Source: Hofstenia miamia (taxonomy: Eukaryota > Xenacoelomorpha > Acoela > Hofsteniidae). From it: 64,000 nt of DNA. The stretch is from positions 777,870 through 841,869 of the forward strand of contig CABFPE010000115.1 in the NCBI GenBank assembly GCA_900660155.1, read 5' to 3'. Under the pieces are notes generated by a model that saw only the letters and a list, made by a program, of their open reading frames with translations, was not told where the DNA came from and ran no database searches. The translations under genes and the position numbers were made by a program. Below are positions 48,901 to 60,184 of this stretch, in pieces. Each line of letters opens with the position of its first letter. The stretch's first letter is position 1.

Positions 48901-51900
48901 TAATTGTAATTGTTATCTGAGTAAAAATTTAAATAAACACAATCTAAATATGACAAATTATAGATTTTGCAACTTCTAGTGGCATGACATACCACCCAAC
49001 ACGAAAAATCATTAACGGAATTCTCAGCTGAAGGCTTATAAGTTCACATTAGCAAAATCACTTCTGCAGGTTTACTATACTTTTTAAATTTCAATTGCCT
49101 GTTCATTTTCCATGCTATTACTTGAAAATAAAATCTTTGCACATCACTGCTATTCCATTCTTGACGAGTTAAAGATTGAAGCAGCGGCTACTTCCACTCC
49201 ACCTCAGTTTATTGAAGAACATGCTATCAGTTCCAAAACGACGAATGAAAAAACTTAATAATTATGATACCCACGTCTGGATATGTGGACATTATTAGTA
49301 TTCAAACAAATTTCCATTGTTTGTTGCATTATGCGATATCATATTGTTGTTGACATTTAACGGGAAAAAAATATTTTTAAAGTCACTAACTGTATCATGT
49401 CTTATATGTTTTAATATTGAAGGTCATATTGTAATATTAATTTTTGTAATAATTATAATTAATTTCGTTGAAATCTTAAATTAGCAATTAAAAACATTTA
49501 GTACCGCTAAAACTTCTATCATTCGACATTGGTGAAAGAGCTTTAGTACTAAAAATATTACAAAACAACCACAAGTGAAATTTACAGAAACCACTATATG
49601 TGAAATATCCCGCGAAAATCGGGCAAAGTTGCATTAGGGTTGAAAATAACCTCAGCGAGAGGGAGAATGCTAAAATTGATTTCCAAATCATCAATACATA
49701 TATCAGATCCTAGGGAATGTATTTTAATAAATTACAATTGCTTTGCATTACACCGCATTGTTCTGTACTTGTTAAAATTAACAATCCCATTTTACAATAA
49801 AGTTTAGGTTAAATAAAAAAATGTGACAGACAGAAGTCCGCAAAATTCGCATAAATTTATCGAATAATTATGTTGAAAACACAACTTTGACCTTGTCTTT
49901 AAGTGATGACACAGTTAGACCATTTTAATGACACGTCAGTGGTTTAAAAGACAGATTAATAATCCATGTAAAAGAAACATTTAAATGAAATTAAGCAAAG
50001 AAAATGTTCAAAGCGAGTACGTCAAAGCGAGTGCTCAAAGTAGGTAAACTTTTGATAATGCAAAAAGTTTGAATGAGATAAGTTAACTTTGTATTGCCAA
50101 AAAAATGGAATTGGTTAAAAATATAATAAAATAAAATAAAATAAATAGAAAACAGCAGAAACTAGACAATAAATGAAAATTTCAAAATAATGAAATTGAT
50201 ATGACGGGCATTGATAAATGCTGTATTTCCCTGGAAACATGTTATAGAATAAGTTTCAAAAATTAATTGACTTGGACATGGTGTGATGTGAATGTTACGC
50301 ACGCCCACGAATTTACGAGCACATTTGTTCATCTGAAGCACTTAGACTTTTGAAAATAGAACAGATTTACACGTATGCACATATTTGTTAATTTGCAATT
50401 ATCATAGTTGGCTTAATAACAATCTGGTATTTTCACATGTTGGAGGACATCAATCATAATAACACATTTGTGATTTTCAATTGTAAAAAGTTATTCTTTC
50501 TTAATTCTACATTGATGAACGTTGCTACACCGTCACAATACGCACTAATGAATTCCGAGAATTCCCGAAACAATGCCACATCGGAAATATTTAATTCCCA
50601 ATACACAATAGAGAATACGAAAACAAAAATGTTTTTATATTTAATGAATTAAAATATTGGAAGATAATTTAATGATATTGCATGGAAAAATTAAAGCTAT
50701 AAAATTTTAAAGTACGACACTAAGCAGGGTTGTCAAAAAGTGCATTTATAAAAAAACTTTTAAACGTCTAAAAAATGTTTTTGGTTGTTAGATAGAACCA
50801 CATTTTCGGTAGAAAGTGGATTATAAAACTACAAATGAATAAATCCCATATTTGCCAAATTTTCCATAAAATTCTATAGAATTTGAAAAAAATATTTAAA
50901 ATAAACGGTGCAAAACATGTTTAAAACATTGCTTTAAACAGGGTTTAAAACACCCTATGTCTTATTTTCATTTTCGCGGAAAAGGTGTTGAGATCATATA
51001 TTTAAAATAAGCTTATGTAATGGCAAATCAGTTGGTACATTACTAGAGGAAATAAAAACACAACAATCAAACTATCACATTCAAAGACAAAACACGCGTT
51101 GTTGAAATTTCGTTTGGTATATGAAGCAATGCTCAATGCAAAGACGCTGGTGCTCAAATAATGCATATAGACAGTTAAGTAGATAAGGCGACTTTCCAAT
51201 TCTACTTGACGTCACAGTTGGTAGCAATAATAAAATAACTCATCATGAAATTCAACTTATATCGATAGCTATTCATTAGCAAAATATGTTATTCAGGAAA
51301 ATAATATAAATATTAACAAAAACAGACTTCAATTTTCAGGAGTTGCCTGAAAAAATCCAGATGCTGCTAATAAACACTCAATTTTTGCATGACGTTAAGG
51401 AGCAGTTTGTTCCAAATTAACTGCCAATTTGAGTCAATTTGAGTCTCATTTTTATTAAAATTCGATGAGGGTGAAACTGCGAAGTTCTCATTTTATTTTG
51501 AAATAAGCAACAATGAAACATTTGTACATATGACGTGCTGATTTTCGTTACATTTTGCATTAAGTTGAAACTTCAAATTTAATTCAAAAACATGCTTTTT
51601 TCAATTCTGTGCAACTAAATAGTTGAAGTAGTTTATTCGAAAAGTTAAAATAACTGTGTATCATTTATCTTCAGAAATAATGGTCATTCATAGAAGAAAA
51701 GTAAGGATGCGAGATTATGCAGGTATATCAAAGATGAAAATACATTCAATGAAGCTCAACTGCAAATGAAAATGTTACGTTTCGTTGTCAGCTACTATTT
51801 GGAACGAGAACTGTAACTTATAGTGACTCGAATCTCCCAACAACCGATATAAATAAAATTTGGATATAAAAGAAAGAACAACTAGGATAGCGAACCGATA

Positions 51901-53579
51901 CAATAGCGTAGAAGAATAAGTAGGTTTACAAATAAATAGAATGGTAAAAAATATTATTTCCTTGTCTTTCTATTATACAATGAACAGTAATAGTAAGCGT
52001 GGTTGGGGTACAATATTTGACAAATTATTTCGGTGAATATTCAAAATAAAATTTTTGCACCAGGGTGAATTTTTTTGTTCATGTTTCAAATTTTGTGAAT
52101 TTTTCATCAGCAAAAAAATTGAACAGTGTAAAAAGTTTAGTGTATCCATCAAGATTTATATGACTGCATCAGATGCTCCAAAGTAATTCAATTTTATGCT
52201 ATGAACAAATCCCATTACACTGATAGTTTTATGTAATCTCATCAAAGTAATAGAATTTTCAAGAGCGTTGAACTCTAAAAACTTTGAAACTTATGACTGC
52301 AGTTATACAAAAGTTGTTGATTACTAATAAACCTTTTATGCTGGATTTCTATGAATTTTGTATGCCTTGTGCATGAATTGGGATGGTTTTCAGAGTGTCT
52401 TCCACAGAGGCACAGGTTGAAAAATAAATTTTTTATAACATAAAATTTGAATTCTAAACAAAAAATTAACCCTGGTGCTAAATATCATATTTACAATTTG
52501 AATCTTCACAAAAATAATGTGTCAAATAGGGTGTCCCAACCTTTATGACTATTACTGTACTGAAAATCATTCCTTCATTAATTCCAGTTTCAACAACAGG
52601 TTTTACTAACTGTTGGAAAACTAAAGTTTTAATGTAAAGAATGAAAATGCTATTATGCTTAAGTTTCGTAGAACATGTCAATGTATTGAATTTAATCGTC
52701 ATTCTTATTAACTTTACATTAATAAAAACAGTGAAATGCATAAATCTAATTGTACAATGTATAAATTACATACATGATATATTTATTATATAATTTTACA
52801 CTGAAATATTGGACTTTTAATATAAGCCTACTTATTTTTTACACCATTGTATTGGATAAGCTTCCTGTAATTCTAAGTGTACTTGATAAGAGCAAAAATC
52901 AAACCTTTATCATGCGTGATAAATCACCAGCGTCGGCTAGCTCCAGTACAATATGCAGTTCATTGTCTTCTAGAAATGACTTTTGATATTTGATAACGTT
53001 TGGATGGTCCAACGACTAAATGATGTTCCATAAGGGTTCATATTGTTTAAATTTTGATATTGTATTTAAGTTTTATACAAACATTTTCAAATAGAACTTG
53101 AGGTGTGTTTGTAAAAATGCAACTCAACTTGAAAAATAAAGCAGATAAAAATGTGATATTTGTACAAAGCCTATATGAATATTATCAAGAAATGGAAGAA
53201 TGAACTAAATGAATATTTCATAGAAATTTATAGAATATAGATTATAGATATTATTTCCCCAAGGCATTTTTTTACCATTTCTGAAGGATTCTTCACAAAA
53301 ATTCTAAGCGCCATTAACTCACGAACTAATTATATCTAAAATCTGAAAACCGCGTGTAGTCGCTTACCCATTGCTCTTATGGGTTTTAGACCGCCTTATC
53401 GTGTGAACATTACGAATGCAGAGAAATTAAGTTTTCGAAAATATCATAACATTTGAGTCAAAATGTAACGATTTCTAAATTTGTTAATAGGCTTGGAGAA
53501 AAATATTTGAAAATGTTAACAAAACAGAGGATAACCATATCATTACACTATGATGTTGTTAAATCAAAACACTACACTG

Positions 53580-53621
<42 letters not shown>

Positions 53622-56600
53622 TTTGAACAAATTATGTAGTGGCGTACCTTTAAAAGATCTACTTCATTAATACAGTCATTTCGCGCTTTGGCATCGGTCA
53701 TCTCATAAATCTAAAACGAGAGAATAATCAAGATAAATGGAAAGCACAATGAAGAACTCGCATGAATGAACAATTAAGCAANNNNNNNNNNNNNNNNCTT
53801 CATTAATACAGTCATTTCGCGCTTTGGCATCGGTCATCTCATAAATCTAAAACGAGAGAATAATCAAGATAAATGGAAAGCACAATGAAGAACTCGCATG
53901 AATGAACAATTAAGCAATAAATACAATTTAATGAATTATATTTAAAATACATAATGGTAAACAAGCTTTTTTCGAAGGCCAAATAAATATTGAAATGAGA
54001 GAACAAAAACATTAATTAAGAAACGCGATTTGCTATTAAGATATGAGAAATGTAATATCACTCTAAATAGCAACATACATCGCAAAGTTTAATGAAAAAA
54101 CAGAAAACTCGTACCTTAACTTTTTTGAGAGCAACATTGACGTCAGCTTCAGTGTCATATGCTTTAAAAACTGTTGAAAATTGTCCCTTTCCGATTTTCT
54201 TATCGATCCTAAACACAAATTGTGAAATCACATTGCGACTGGTGATTAATCAGAGAAAAAGTGTTGGAAGTCCCGCTAAGGAGAAACAATGATGCATCTT
54301 TCAGTTCTCACTATCATCGCCATTTCACAAACAAAATAAAACTACATGCATATTCTCTAATATCTTTCATGGAAACCTACACACTGAATATTGTAAACGT
54401 ACATATTATATCGAAATATATTTCGAAAATATTGACGAATTGCAAGAAGCTGAAATTTTCCCGATTTTTCCATCAGGGAAATCGATTTTCATAGTACAAA
54501 AACAAGCATATATATATATATATATATACAGATATTGGTTTTTAATAATATTAATATATACTGGCATTCTGCGGGATTACTGGCACATGATAAAGGGGTT
54601 TTCAAAAAATCGGAGCTTACAACCAATGGTTCGAAGGTTCATTTGTGAGTCGTTGTTAATAAAAAATGGTTAAATTTTATTAAGTCCTAATGTGGGTCCA
54701 TTTCTTAAAAACACCACAGTACTTATCATTAGCAGCACTATATACAGTTAGTGACAATCAATCGCACCCCTCGCAAATACATTTCTTATACGAATGAATT
54801 AAAATCATTTGTAAAAACTAAGTAACAGTCAAGGTGATTTGTTTTGGGTATAAGTCGTGATCAAAGCTCATAAATAAAGAGTTGTTTGTGAAAATGAATG
54901 GAAAGGTGATAGCATTATAAAAAGCAACTAAAATATGGATGATTGCACCAGAGCAAGAATATTTTCACTATGTTTTGGCCCTGACTGTACATAAAAACAA
55001 ATAGCTAATGGATTAGACATTAGTGTAAGCACTGTGAAATCATACTGCCAACGTGTTCAAAAGGTTCAATTGTGGTTGTGATAAACGTAAATCTGAAAAA
55101 GATGATTTGCTATAACGTAGACATTCAATAATGTTTCAGCTAAAACATTCCAAAGAATATTGAGCGAAACTGGGCTTAAATCATGCCTCCCTCCTTCCAA
55201 ACAGCGTAAATCCACAGAAGAACGCAAGAGCACATATTTAGGGGGGCAGCAACATCTGAACTTACCTGTTGATAAATGGATTAAGATATTTTTCACTTTT
55301 GAAAGAGCTTTTAACATTAACAATGGGTCAATCCAATGTCAGAAGATCTGGTGAGCGATATGACGAAAAGTGTGTGGTAGGAACTCCTACTTGCTTAGTT
55401 GGGCATTTTTCAAATTGAGGTGGGTTTTCAAGAAATGCATACTCTGCACTTATACGTGTTCAAGGTCTTCTTAATGCTAATTCATTCATAGATATTTTAA
55501 CCGAACATCTTTCGCCTCATAGAGACGATGTTTTGCCTGCTGATCATTTACTTGATAATGCTGCTGCTACTCACCCTTCTAAAATCACAAGAAAGATGTT
55601 TGAAAATGAAGAAAAGTTTTGGAATGGCCACCTTAGTCATCGGATATGAACCCGATAGAAAATATCTGGGGTCGTATGGAATGTATTTTTAGTTGTGATT
55701 ACCACACATCTGAAAACAACGACATTCCATTCGCAACATTTGAGAAACGACTTTATGGACAATGATGAGCATAGAAACAGTCTTATTGATTCGATGGGTG
55801 ACCGTATGAGATGTTTGTGTGATGCAAGAGGAGTTTACACGAAATATTGACAATTTCTTCTTTCTATACTTAGTATATTTAACTTTCATTGTTTGAAAAT
55901 TAATTGTTGTTCATGAATATTTAATTTTTTACCATTTCAGATTAGGATGCAATTCATTGTAGCTAAATATATATATATATATATATACATAGAAGACTTC
56001 AACATCATTAGTATCTGGGAAATATATTTATTTTTACTAGAATTGATAGTTTACACGATATACTTCTAAATATTTTTAAAAAACTCAGGCAATATATAAT
56101 GGCGGAGCTTAATAGACCCACTTTGGAAAGGGAGTGGCACTAGATAATTCAATTGTACACAAATAATAACAAGTAGAGAAAGCATAAATAAGTAATTCAT
56201 TAGAATGGTATCGAATGGAGAGAGAGAACACCATTACCAGGTGGTTTGCAATTTATCAATACCAAATTAACGTCAATTATTTACAAAAACGGCCAAGGGA
56301 CAAAGATTCTGACTACGATGTCTCAAGCAAATGGTAGTAGATACATCAACTTCAAGGATCTGAAAGTAATTAGTGGAAGTAGAATAAAAAATTCTTTTTT
56401 AAAGTGGGAATTAACAAGTTTTCCACAAAAAAAAATTTGCAATTGCTTAGAAACGTAACATATCCTTGCGAAATTACCGAAAAAATTAAAAAAACATGGA
56501 AAAACAGACAATTCATTGACTAAGAGTAATGTATTGATCTATCTTGAATTGCTGTGGCATATGATTATCGGTTCGAGCAGTCAGGTATGTCAAAAAAGTA

Positions 56601-57950
56601 ATTTTACAGTTATTTGATAATGGAAATTAATATGTAATTTAAGTTCGTGATACTTCAACTAAGAAATAAGCGTGAATCGTGATTAAATAGTACGGGACTT
56701 AAAAGTGGGATTATAGAGTTGTGACTTTATGTTCTTAAATGTGTAAATAATTAGTTGCGTAGACAAAAAAGTGACCTAATGTCATTGTCTGGGCATTCGT
56801 ATTTTTGAATTTCAGACTTATTTATCGGATGTAGGTCACAATCCATTATTTAGATATCCCGCATTTAAGAAAAGGTAAAATGGATGATTAAACCAACTAA
56901 TGATTAAAGGATCTTTTTAATATGCGATGTACGGCTAGTAAAGCAAAATCATCAAGAATTTTGAGATATCAATGAACTGTAACAGTAACATTTTAAAATT
57001 AACCCCACTCAATTCGCATGTTAAAATACACACAACAAAAACCGCCTGGATATATTTTCAGAAGCTAAACTTCAGATTTTTAAACATAATCAGATGTCTT
57101 ATGTTCATAATTGCAATCAAACCACAGGTTGACCATGAAAATGGTCGTGTCATGTTGAGTGATCGAAGATAGAGGGTGTGAACGAGAATTTCTAGTGCAA
57201 CCTTGAATATAAAAACCGCGCGATTCTATGAAATTGATTTCCTTGTAGGTAAACTAAATTTAAGTAAATGATATGCATTTTTAATACAATATATTTGCAT
57301 CCGTGGTTTTTTTCAAAATTATTTTAGGAAATATTGCAGAGCGACCCCTGGTTAGATGCCATTGCGTACAAATTGGAATAGGCAAGAGCTCTAAGGGAGT
57401 ATTATACTCTCATTAGTTTATAAACACAAAATTAAAACAACGTGAAATCTCAAAATTAAAATGAATTTTCAAAAAGAAAAATAGTAGGGAGTAAATTATG
57501 ATTTCCGATTGGCTTTGATAATGCATCGTTTTCTGTCAAAACTCTTTAATCTTTCCTTAAAAATCTCTTTTGTAATTAATTTTGAAAGAGAAACTAAGTT
57601 GACTTATAAGTAAAACACATACAGAAATCTAAATTTTTTTTTAAAGAAACCATATTCCATGCATCGAATATTCTACGAAATACAAAACATTATAATTGCT
57701 AATTTAATGATCAATTAAGTTTTGTATGCTTGGCTTTGTGCGATGGCATAAGTATTGAAATTTCTTTCAAACACATATATATAAAGTTTAAGAACTGGAC
57801 ATAATGAATTTAAAAATTATTGCACTGAAACGATTAATAAGAAATTAATAGTTGACGTGAGGAATAGTTAAATAAACAAACTCACCTAAATCTGGCGGAC
57901 GGAGTGCGAGAGCCACTGCGACCGTCATCCATCGATGTATCTGTGTCCAT
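34839..57950 (-). CDS. NEK6/7: NEK6/7-type mitotic serine/threonine kinase, seven coding exons
   Basis: Minus-strand exons: 57950-57886, 54208-54115, 53710-53648, 53015-52905, 44327-44219, 40571-40369, and a last exon at 35264-34839 that contains an assembly duplication. All junctions are GT/AG. Phases agree exactly and give 299 residues (human NEK7 is 302). Motifs: glycine loop GKGQFSTV (28-35), Lys50, alphaC Glu69, HRD 146-148 with Lys150 and Asn153, DLG 166-168, activation-loop Ser182 in [14 protein letters not shown], and a complete C-lobe. Tyr84 aligns with the autoinhibitory Tyr97 of NEK7. The N-terminus is short and Ser/Arg-rich, and the protein is essentially a bare kinase domain, as in NEK6/7. 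These kinases are activated by NEK9 and act in spindle assembly and cytokinesis; vertebrate NEK7 also serves NLRP3. All catalytic residues are intact, so the gene looks functional. NEK6 and NEK7 cannot be separated in invertebrates. Confidence 0.95.
34901..35221. repeat. 150-bp direct duplication across 21 Ns inside the last NEK exon
   Basis: 34901-35050 is identical to 35072-35221. A gap-fill or overlap artefact is the simplest reading, because the single-copy version gives a normal kinase C-lobe. Confidence 0.92.
35265..40368. other. NEK6/7 intron 6
   Basis: 5.1 kb, AT-rich, without a supported nested gene. The only notable part is the G/C-richer repeat patch near 39.36-39.67 kb. Confidence 0.6.
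39360..39670. repeat. G/C-richer intronic patch with short direct repeats
   Basis: tcgcgat ... agcaccgg(a/c)gc occurs at about 39372-39395 and 39618-39645. tgcgcactaaag occurs at about 39399 and 39451. The base composition differs clearly from the surrounding intron. Too short and diverged to classify; a decayed element or a regulatory island. Confidence 0.35.
40369..40571 (-). CDS. NEK6/7: NEK6/7 exon 6 (catalytic and activation loops)
   Basis: 203 bp. It codes [20 protein letters not shown] ... [20 protein letters not shown] to LLYE and ends at GTAAGT. An identical false copy lies at 41625-41827. Confidence 0.95.
41161..41388 (+). other. 75-codon intronic ORF, unknown
   Basis: An ATG ORF with a CxxxxC pair ([12 protein letters not shown]) and a basic middle, antisense to the NEK gene in intron 5. 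It is present unchanged in the second haplotype-like copy at 42184-42411. No splice sites or homologues recognised; the 235-bp allelic indel nearby does not touch it. Possibly chance. Confidence 0.15.
42511..44218. other. Rest of NEK intron 5
   Basis: AT-rich, with a run of about ten Gs at 43618-43628 and a short TA run near 43230. No gene. Confidence 0.5.
44219..44327 (-). CDS. NEK6/7: NEK6/7 exon 5 (up to HRD)
   Basis: Codes [20 protein letters not shown] ... RVMHR. The codon for catalytic Asp148 is split by the intron (G|AT). Confidence 0.95.
44640..45125 (-). pseudogene. Mariner-like DDE transposase relic
   Basis: Translating the minus strand through frameshifts gives, in order, [35 protein letters not shown] (in place of the QDGATAHT aspartate block) and [11 protein letters not shown] (the D-FLWG block). 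This is the order seen in mariner-type transposases. The catalytic Asp codons are lost and stops intervene. No flanking TIRs found. It lies in NEK intron 4. Confidence 0.65.
45119..45418 (+). other. Uncharacterised coding-like ORF in NEK intron 4
   Basis: About 88 codons remain open from an acceptor-like attcacaag (near 45150) to TAA at 45416. The residues include [20 protein letters not shown] and [13 protein letters not shown], with protein-like balance. No ATG near the start, so it would be an internal or terminal exon, or a transposon scrap beside the mariner relic. Family not recognised. Confidence 0.25.
45917..45985. repeat. (TA)n microsatellite with TG interruptions
   Basis: tatata runs interrupted by three tatatg units. 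Confidence 0.95.
45986..48285. other. NEK intron 4, no gene seen
   Basis: AT-rich. Several ORFs of 60-90 codons (46251-46802) overlap each other in different frames without splice context. Confidence 0.45.
48286..48565 (+). CDS. Coding-like terminal exon nested antisense in NEK intron 4
   Basis: After a good acceptor (attgtacaatttacag, ending 48285) a frame of about 92 codons runs to TGA 48563-48565. It includes [36 protein letters not shown], an acidic stretch, and a Ser/Arg-rich tail ([12 protein letters not shown]). The composition is soluble-protein-like. No upstream exon found. It may be the last exon of a nested gene or a decayed insert. Confidence 0.35.
49112..49258 (+). CDS. Small coding-like ORF
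   Basis: 48 codons from ATG 49112: a segment [20 protein letters not shown] followed by a polar end. Same strand as and 0.55 kb after the exon candidate at 48286. The Ala/Thr/Pro composition is unlike local filler. Could be another exon of the same nested unit; no donor or acceptor pair was established. Confidence 0.2.
   Translation: MLLLENKIFAHHCYSILDELKIEAAATSTPPQFIEEHAISSKTTNEKT
49259..52904. other. NEK intron 4, remainder
   Basis: AT-rich and without a supported gene. At 52527-52550 a tagggtgtcccaacctttat phrase resembles a Tc1/mariner end, but no partner was found. Confidence 0.45.
52905..53015 (-). CDS. NEK6/7: NEK6/7 exon 4 (hinge)
   Basis: 111 bp, phase 0 at both ends. It codes [14 protein letters not shown] ... 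[16 protein letters not shown]. It contains Tyr84, the equivalent of the autoinhibitory tyrosine in NEK7. Confidence 0.95.
53579..53619. repeat. (TA)n microsatellite
   Basis: TA dinucleotide run in NEK intron 3, just downstream (minus sense) of exon 3. Confidence 0.9.
53648..53710 (-). CDS. NEK6/7: NEK6/7 exon 3 (helix C)
   Basis: 63 bp, phase 0 at both ends. It codes [20 protein letters not shown] plus Lys, with helix-C Glu69. A partial false copy lies at 53798-53846. Confidence 0.95.
53662..53917. repeat. 120-bp direct duplication across 16 Ns, copies part of NEK exon 3
   Basis: 53662-53781 repeats as 53798-53917 around the gap 53782-53797. The second copy holds only 49 of the 63 exon bases and no donor, so it cannot be a functional alternative exon. 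Confidence 0.92.
54115..54208 (-). CDS. NEK6/7: NEK6/7 exon 2 (glycine loop, VALK lysine)
   Basis: Begins after tttag with the third base of Arg22 and ends phase 0 at GTACG. It codes [12 protein letters not shown] ... VALKKVK, including Lys50. Confidence 0.95.
54745..55967 (+). mobile_element. Tc1-like transposon, decayed
   Basis: The left end (54743: tacagttagtgacaatcaat) and the inverted right end (about 55945-55967) match imperfectly over about 26 bases next to TA. Inside, plus-strand frames give [24 protein letters not shown] helix-turn-helix sequence (split over frames), [11 protein letters not shown] (first Asp block, Asp lost), [12 protein letters not shown] (second Asp block) and MNPIENIWG (third block, usually SPDLNPIE). 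Several stops and shifts make it inactive. It lies in NEK intron 1. Confidence 0.75.
55968..57885. other. NEK intron 1, remainder
   Basis: AT-rich, starting with a (TA)n run at 55967-55986. The ORF at 56246-56458 follows an accag acceptor-like site but has no other support. Confidence 0.45.
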
Positions 57951-57964
57951 TGGGAAATATGGCA
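57886..57964 (-). CDS. NEK6/7: NEK6/7 exon 1 (start codon)
   Basis: Preceded by a gctgatttcag acceptor, so a further 5' UTR exon lies upstream (beyond 57964). Fourteen untranslated bases precede the ATG complementary to 57948-57950. It codes residues 1-21 and two bases of Arg22 ([15 protein letters not shown]...) and ends at a GTGAGT donor. Confidence 0.88.
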
Positions 57965-58452
57965 CTGAAATCAGCAACAGGTGAAAAATATTAGCCGCAC
58001 TATAGAGGGAGCAATTAGACAACACAAAGCATTACGACAATAGAATTTTAGAATAAAAGAAATACATTCTGGCCACTAAGCACAATAATTTTGGAGGCCT
58101 TTATCATGTTTAATGAATCATATTACGCGTTACATGCCAATTCGAGTCGAGAAAATTACCAGATTAATTGCAACTAAACAGCACCAATCAATTCCGTTCC
58201 AAGACTCGCACCTCGCTGAATAAAATTAAACCAATGAAATTAATATTTGATTTGTCAAAGTTGCCGCAGTTATAGTTTTAAATACCATTAAAATATGTAA
58301 TCAGGTTATTAAACGAAACAAACTAAAAACCAAATGATATTGCATTCAAAATAATATTTCGAAATATATCCAGTAATAACAAGCGCTTCGATATTCAATC
58401 GTAAAATAACCCAATACCAAGTGTAAGCATGTTGTAAACGTAAATTGTTAAT

Positions 58453-58658
58453 TAAACTCTGTCCCAGTTAAGAAGTAAACCGGTTTTTTAGGAAAATGAG
58501 GTAGTATGATATAAACATGAGTATAATTTCAAGTTTTGATTTTCATTTTTTTATAATATGCACAAGATCTAATTCGAGCCAAAACCATGGTATTTACGAT
58601 ATAATAAAACCCCAATTATTTATATAAAACTTTACTTATTAACTGGGACAGAGTTTAA
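58453..58658. mobile_element. 205-bp MITE with 24-bp inverted ends
   Basis: Left ACTCTGTCCCAGTTAAGAAG (58456-) and right, reverse-complemented, ACTCTGTCCCAGTTAATAAG match at 23 of 24 positions over the full arm. Both are flanked by TTAA (58452-58455 and 58655-58658), which also contains TA. The TTAA flanks suggest piggyBac-type insertion and the ends fit Tc1/mariner as well. It has no coding content. Confidence 0.8.
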
Positions 58659-59836
58659 ATATTGAATTAACTTTGACATGTTGGTCTTATATAAAAGCTA
58701 TATTGAAAAAATAACTATAATACATTTACGTATAAATAAGTTATAATTATATAAAAGAAAACTTAGATTTATTAACTAAATATTTCAATAGTCTATCAAT
58801 AAATATTTCTAAAACTCAATTTACAAAACTTGCACCACAACATTGTAAACCTATTGCAAGCAAAGTAAGTAAAGATCAGAATGTACCTTCATAAAAATCA
58901 ATTGACCGATCTTGAAATTCGATTCCGTCATTTCAAATTAAGGCTATTACATGCGGGTATCCAATATCTCTATGAAATGAAACCAATTCTCTAATCTTTG
59001 CACTTAATTAACACATTTGAAACAAGCCAATTTAATTATTCTAGTTTTTTACGATGCGGCATAACTGTTGAAACTAATGAATACTTAAAGGGTACGTTCA
59101 AGAGAACTGTATGGACGATGTTCAACATCAATAAACAACAAACATACTATCACCTGGAAATCAAATACGATACACCTGTTTAACAACTCCTTTCAAAAAC
59201 TGTTTTTGATACACATATTCATTAGATTTCCCGCAGAATTATATAAATTATAACGCGTACACTCATATTTGCAAAATATTAATTGCAGATATATCGACTT
59301 TTGGCAAAAAAGCCTTCAATTTTACACAGTAAATCTATGGAACAATCTTGACTAGGTTTTTTACGAATATTACAATATTTAAATGTAAATTGAAAAACAC
59401 CTTTCTAAGTCAACAGAAGTTTTTGCATTCATCTAAAAAATACTAAGGATGAGAAATCCATAACACACTAAAGTAATGGTGTCATTTATGTATTGTTTTT
59501 AGTTTTGACTTTGTAAGCCCATCTTTTTCAGACTTGTATAAAAAGCTTGCCATTCATTACAAACTTTCAAAGAATTCGCTTAATCCGCAGTTATTGTTAT
59601 GCCAAATAGAATTATAGATTACTTAACATGTATATATTGTTGTAATGCCGTTTACCAAAATGGGTTAAAATCGCCTAAAATTATCGTTGCAAAAATTAAC
59701 ATATATTTGTCTATTAAAAAATGAAGAATTACTTTATTCTTGTTATTTTGACGTAAAGAAACAGAGTGTGAGGTTTTACATATTCATTTATGAATGACAT
59801 GTTGTTACTGTTACTTATATTGATGTAACCTACAGA
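58659..59836. other. Non-coding, no gene seen
   Basis: AT-rich; only short ORFs. Confidence 0.4.
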
Positions 59837-60044
59837 GTTGCACGAAATCAAATTAATTTCTAAAATAAAGAATTGTGCGGTAATAACGATTTTACTAAGA
59901 TTTTACCCCCTCCCTTTAGAAATTACTAAAAAACTATGCAACTTGCCAACAGATTACTCGTTTGAATTTCACGTAGGCAGTAAGCATAGACTAAGCCTAT
60001 ACAAAATCTTAGCGGCAGGTTCAGTTTTGTTTGCGACCATATAA
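59837..60044 (+). other. Coding-like exon candidate
   Basis: After a gtaacctacag acceptor (ending about 59836) the frame stays open for 68 codons to TAA. The residues near the end (LPTDYSFEFHVGSKHRLSLY, then a hydrophobic AAGSVLFATI) look protein-like. No partner exon or family identified. Confidence 0.22.
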
Positions 60045-60184
60045 TTGGTTCAGTCATCGACGGAATTCAAATCTAAATATATTCATACCTGAAAAACAAT
60101 TCTAAATATTTGTATCAGAAAGTTAACATTAAAATTTACCTCCGAAACACATGTAAATTCATTTTCGCATATGTTTTGGTTATA

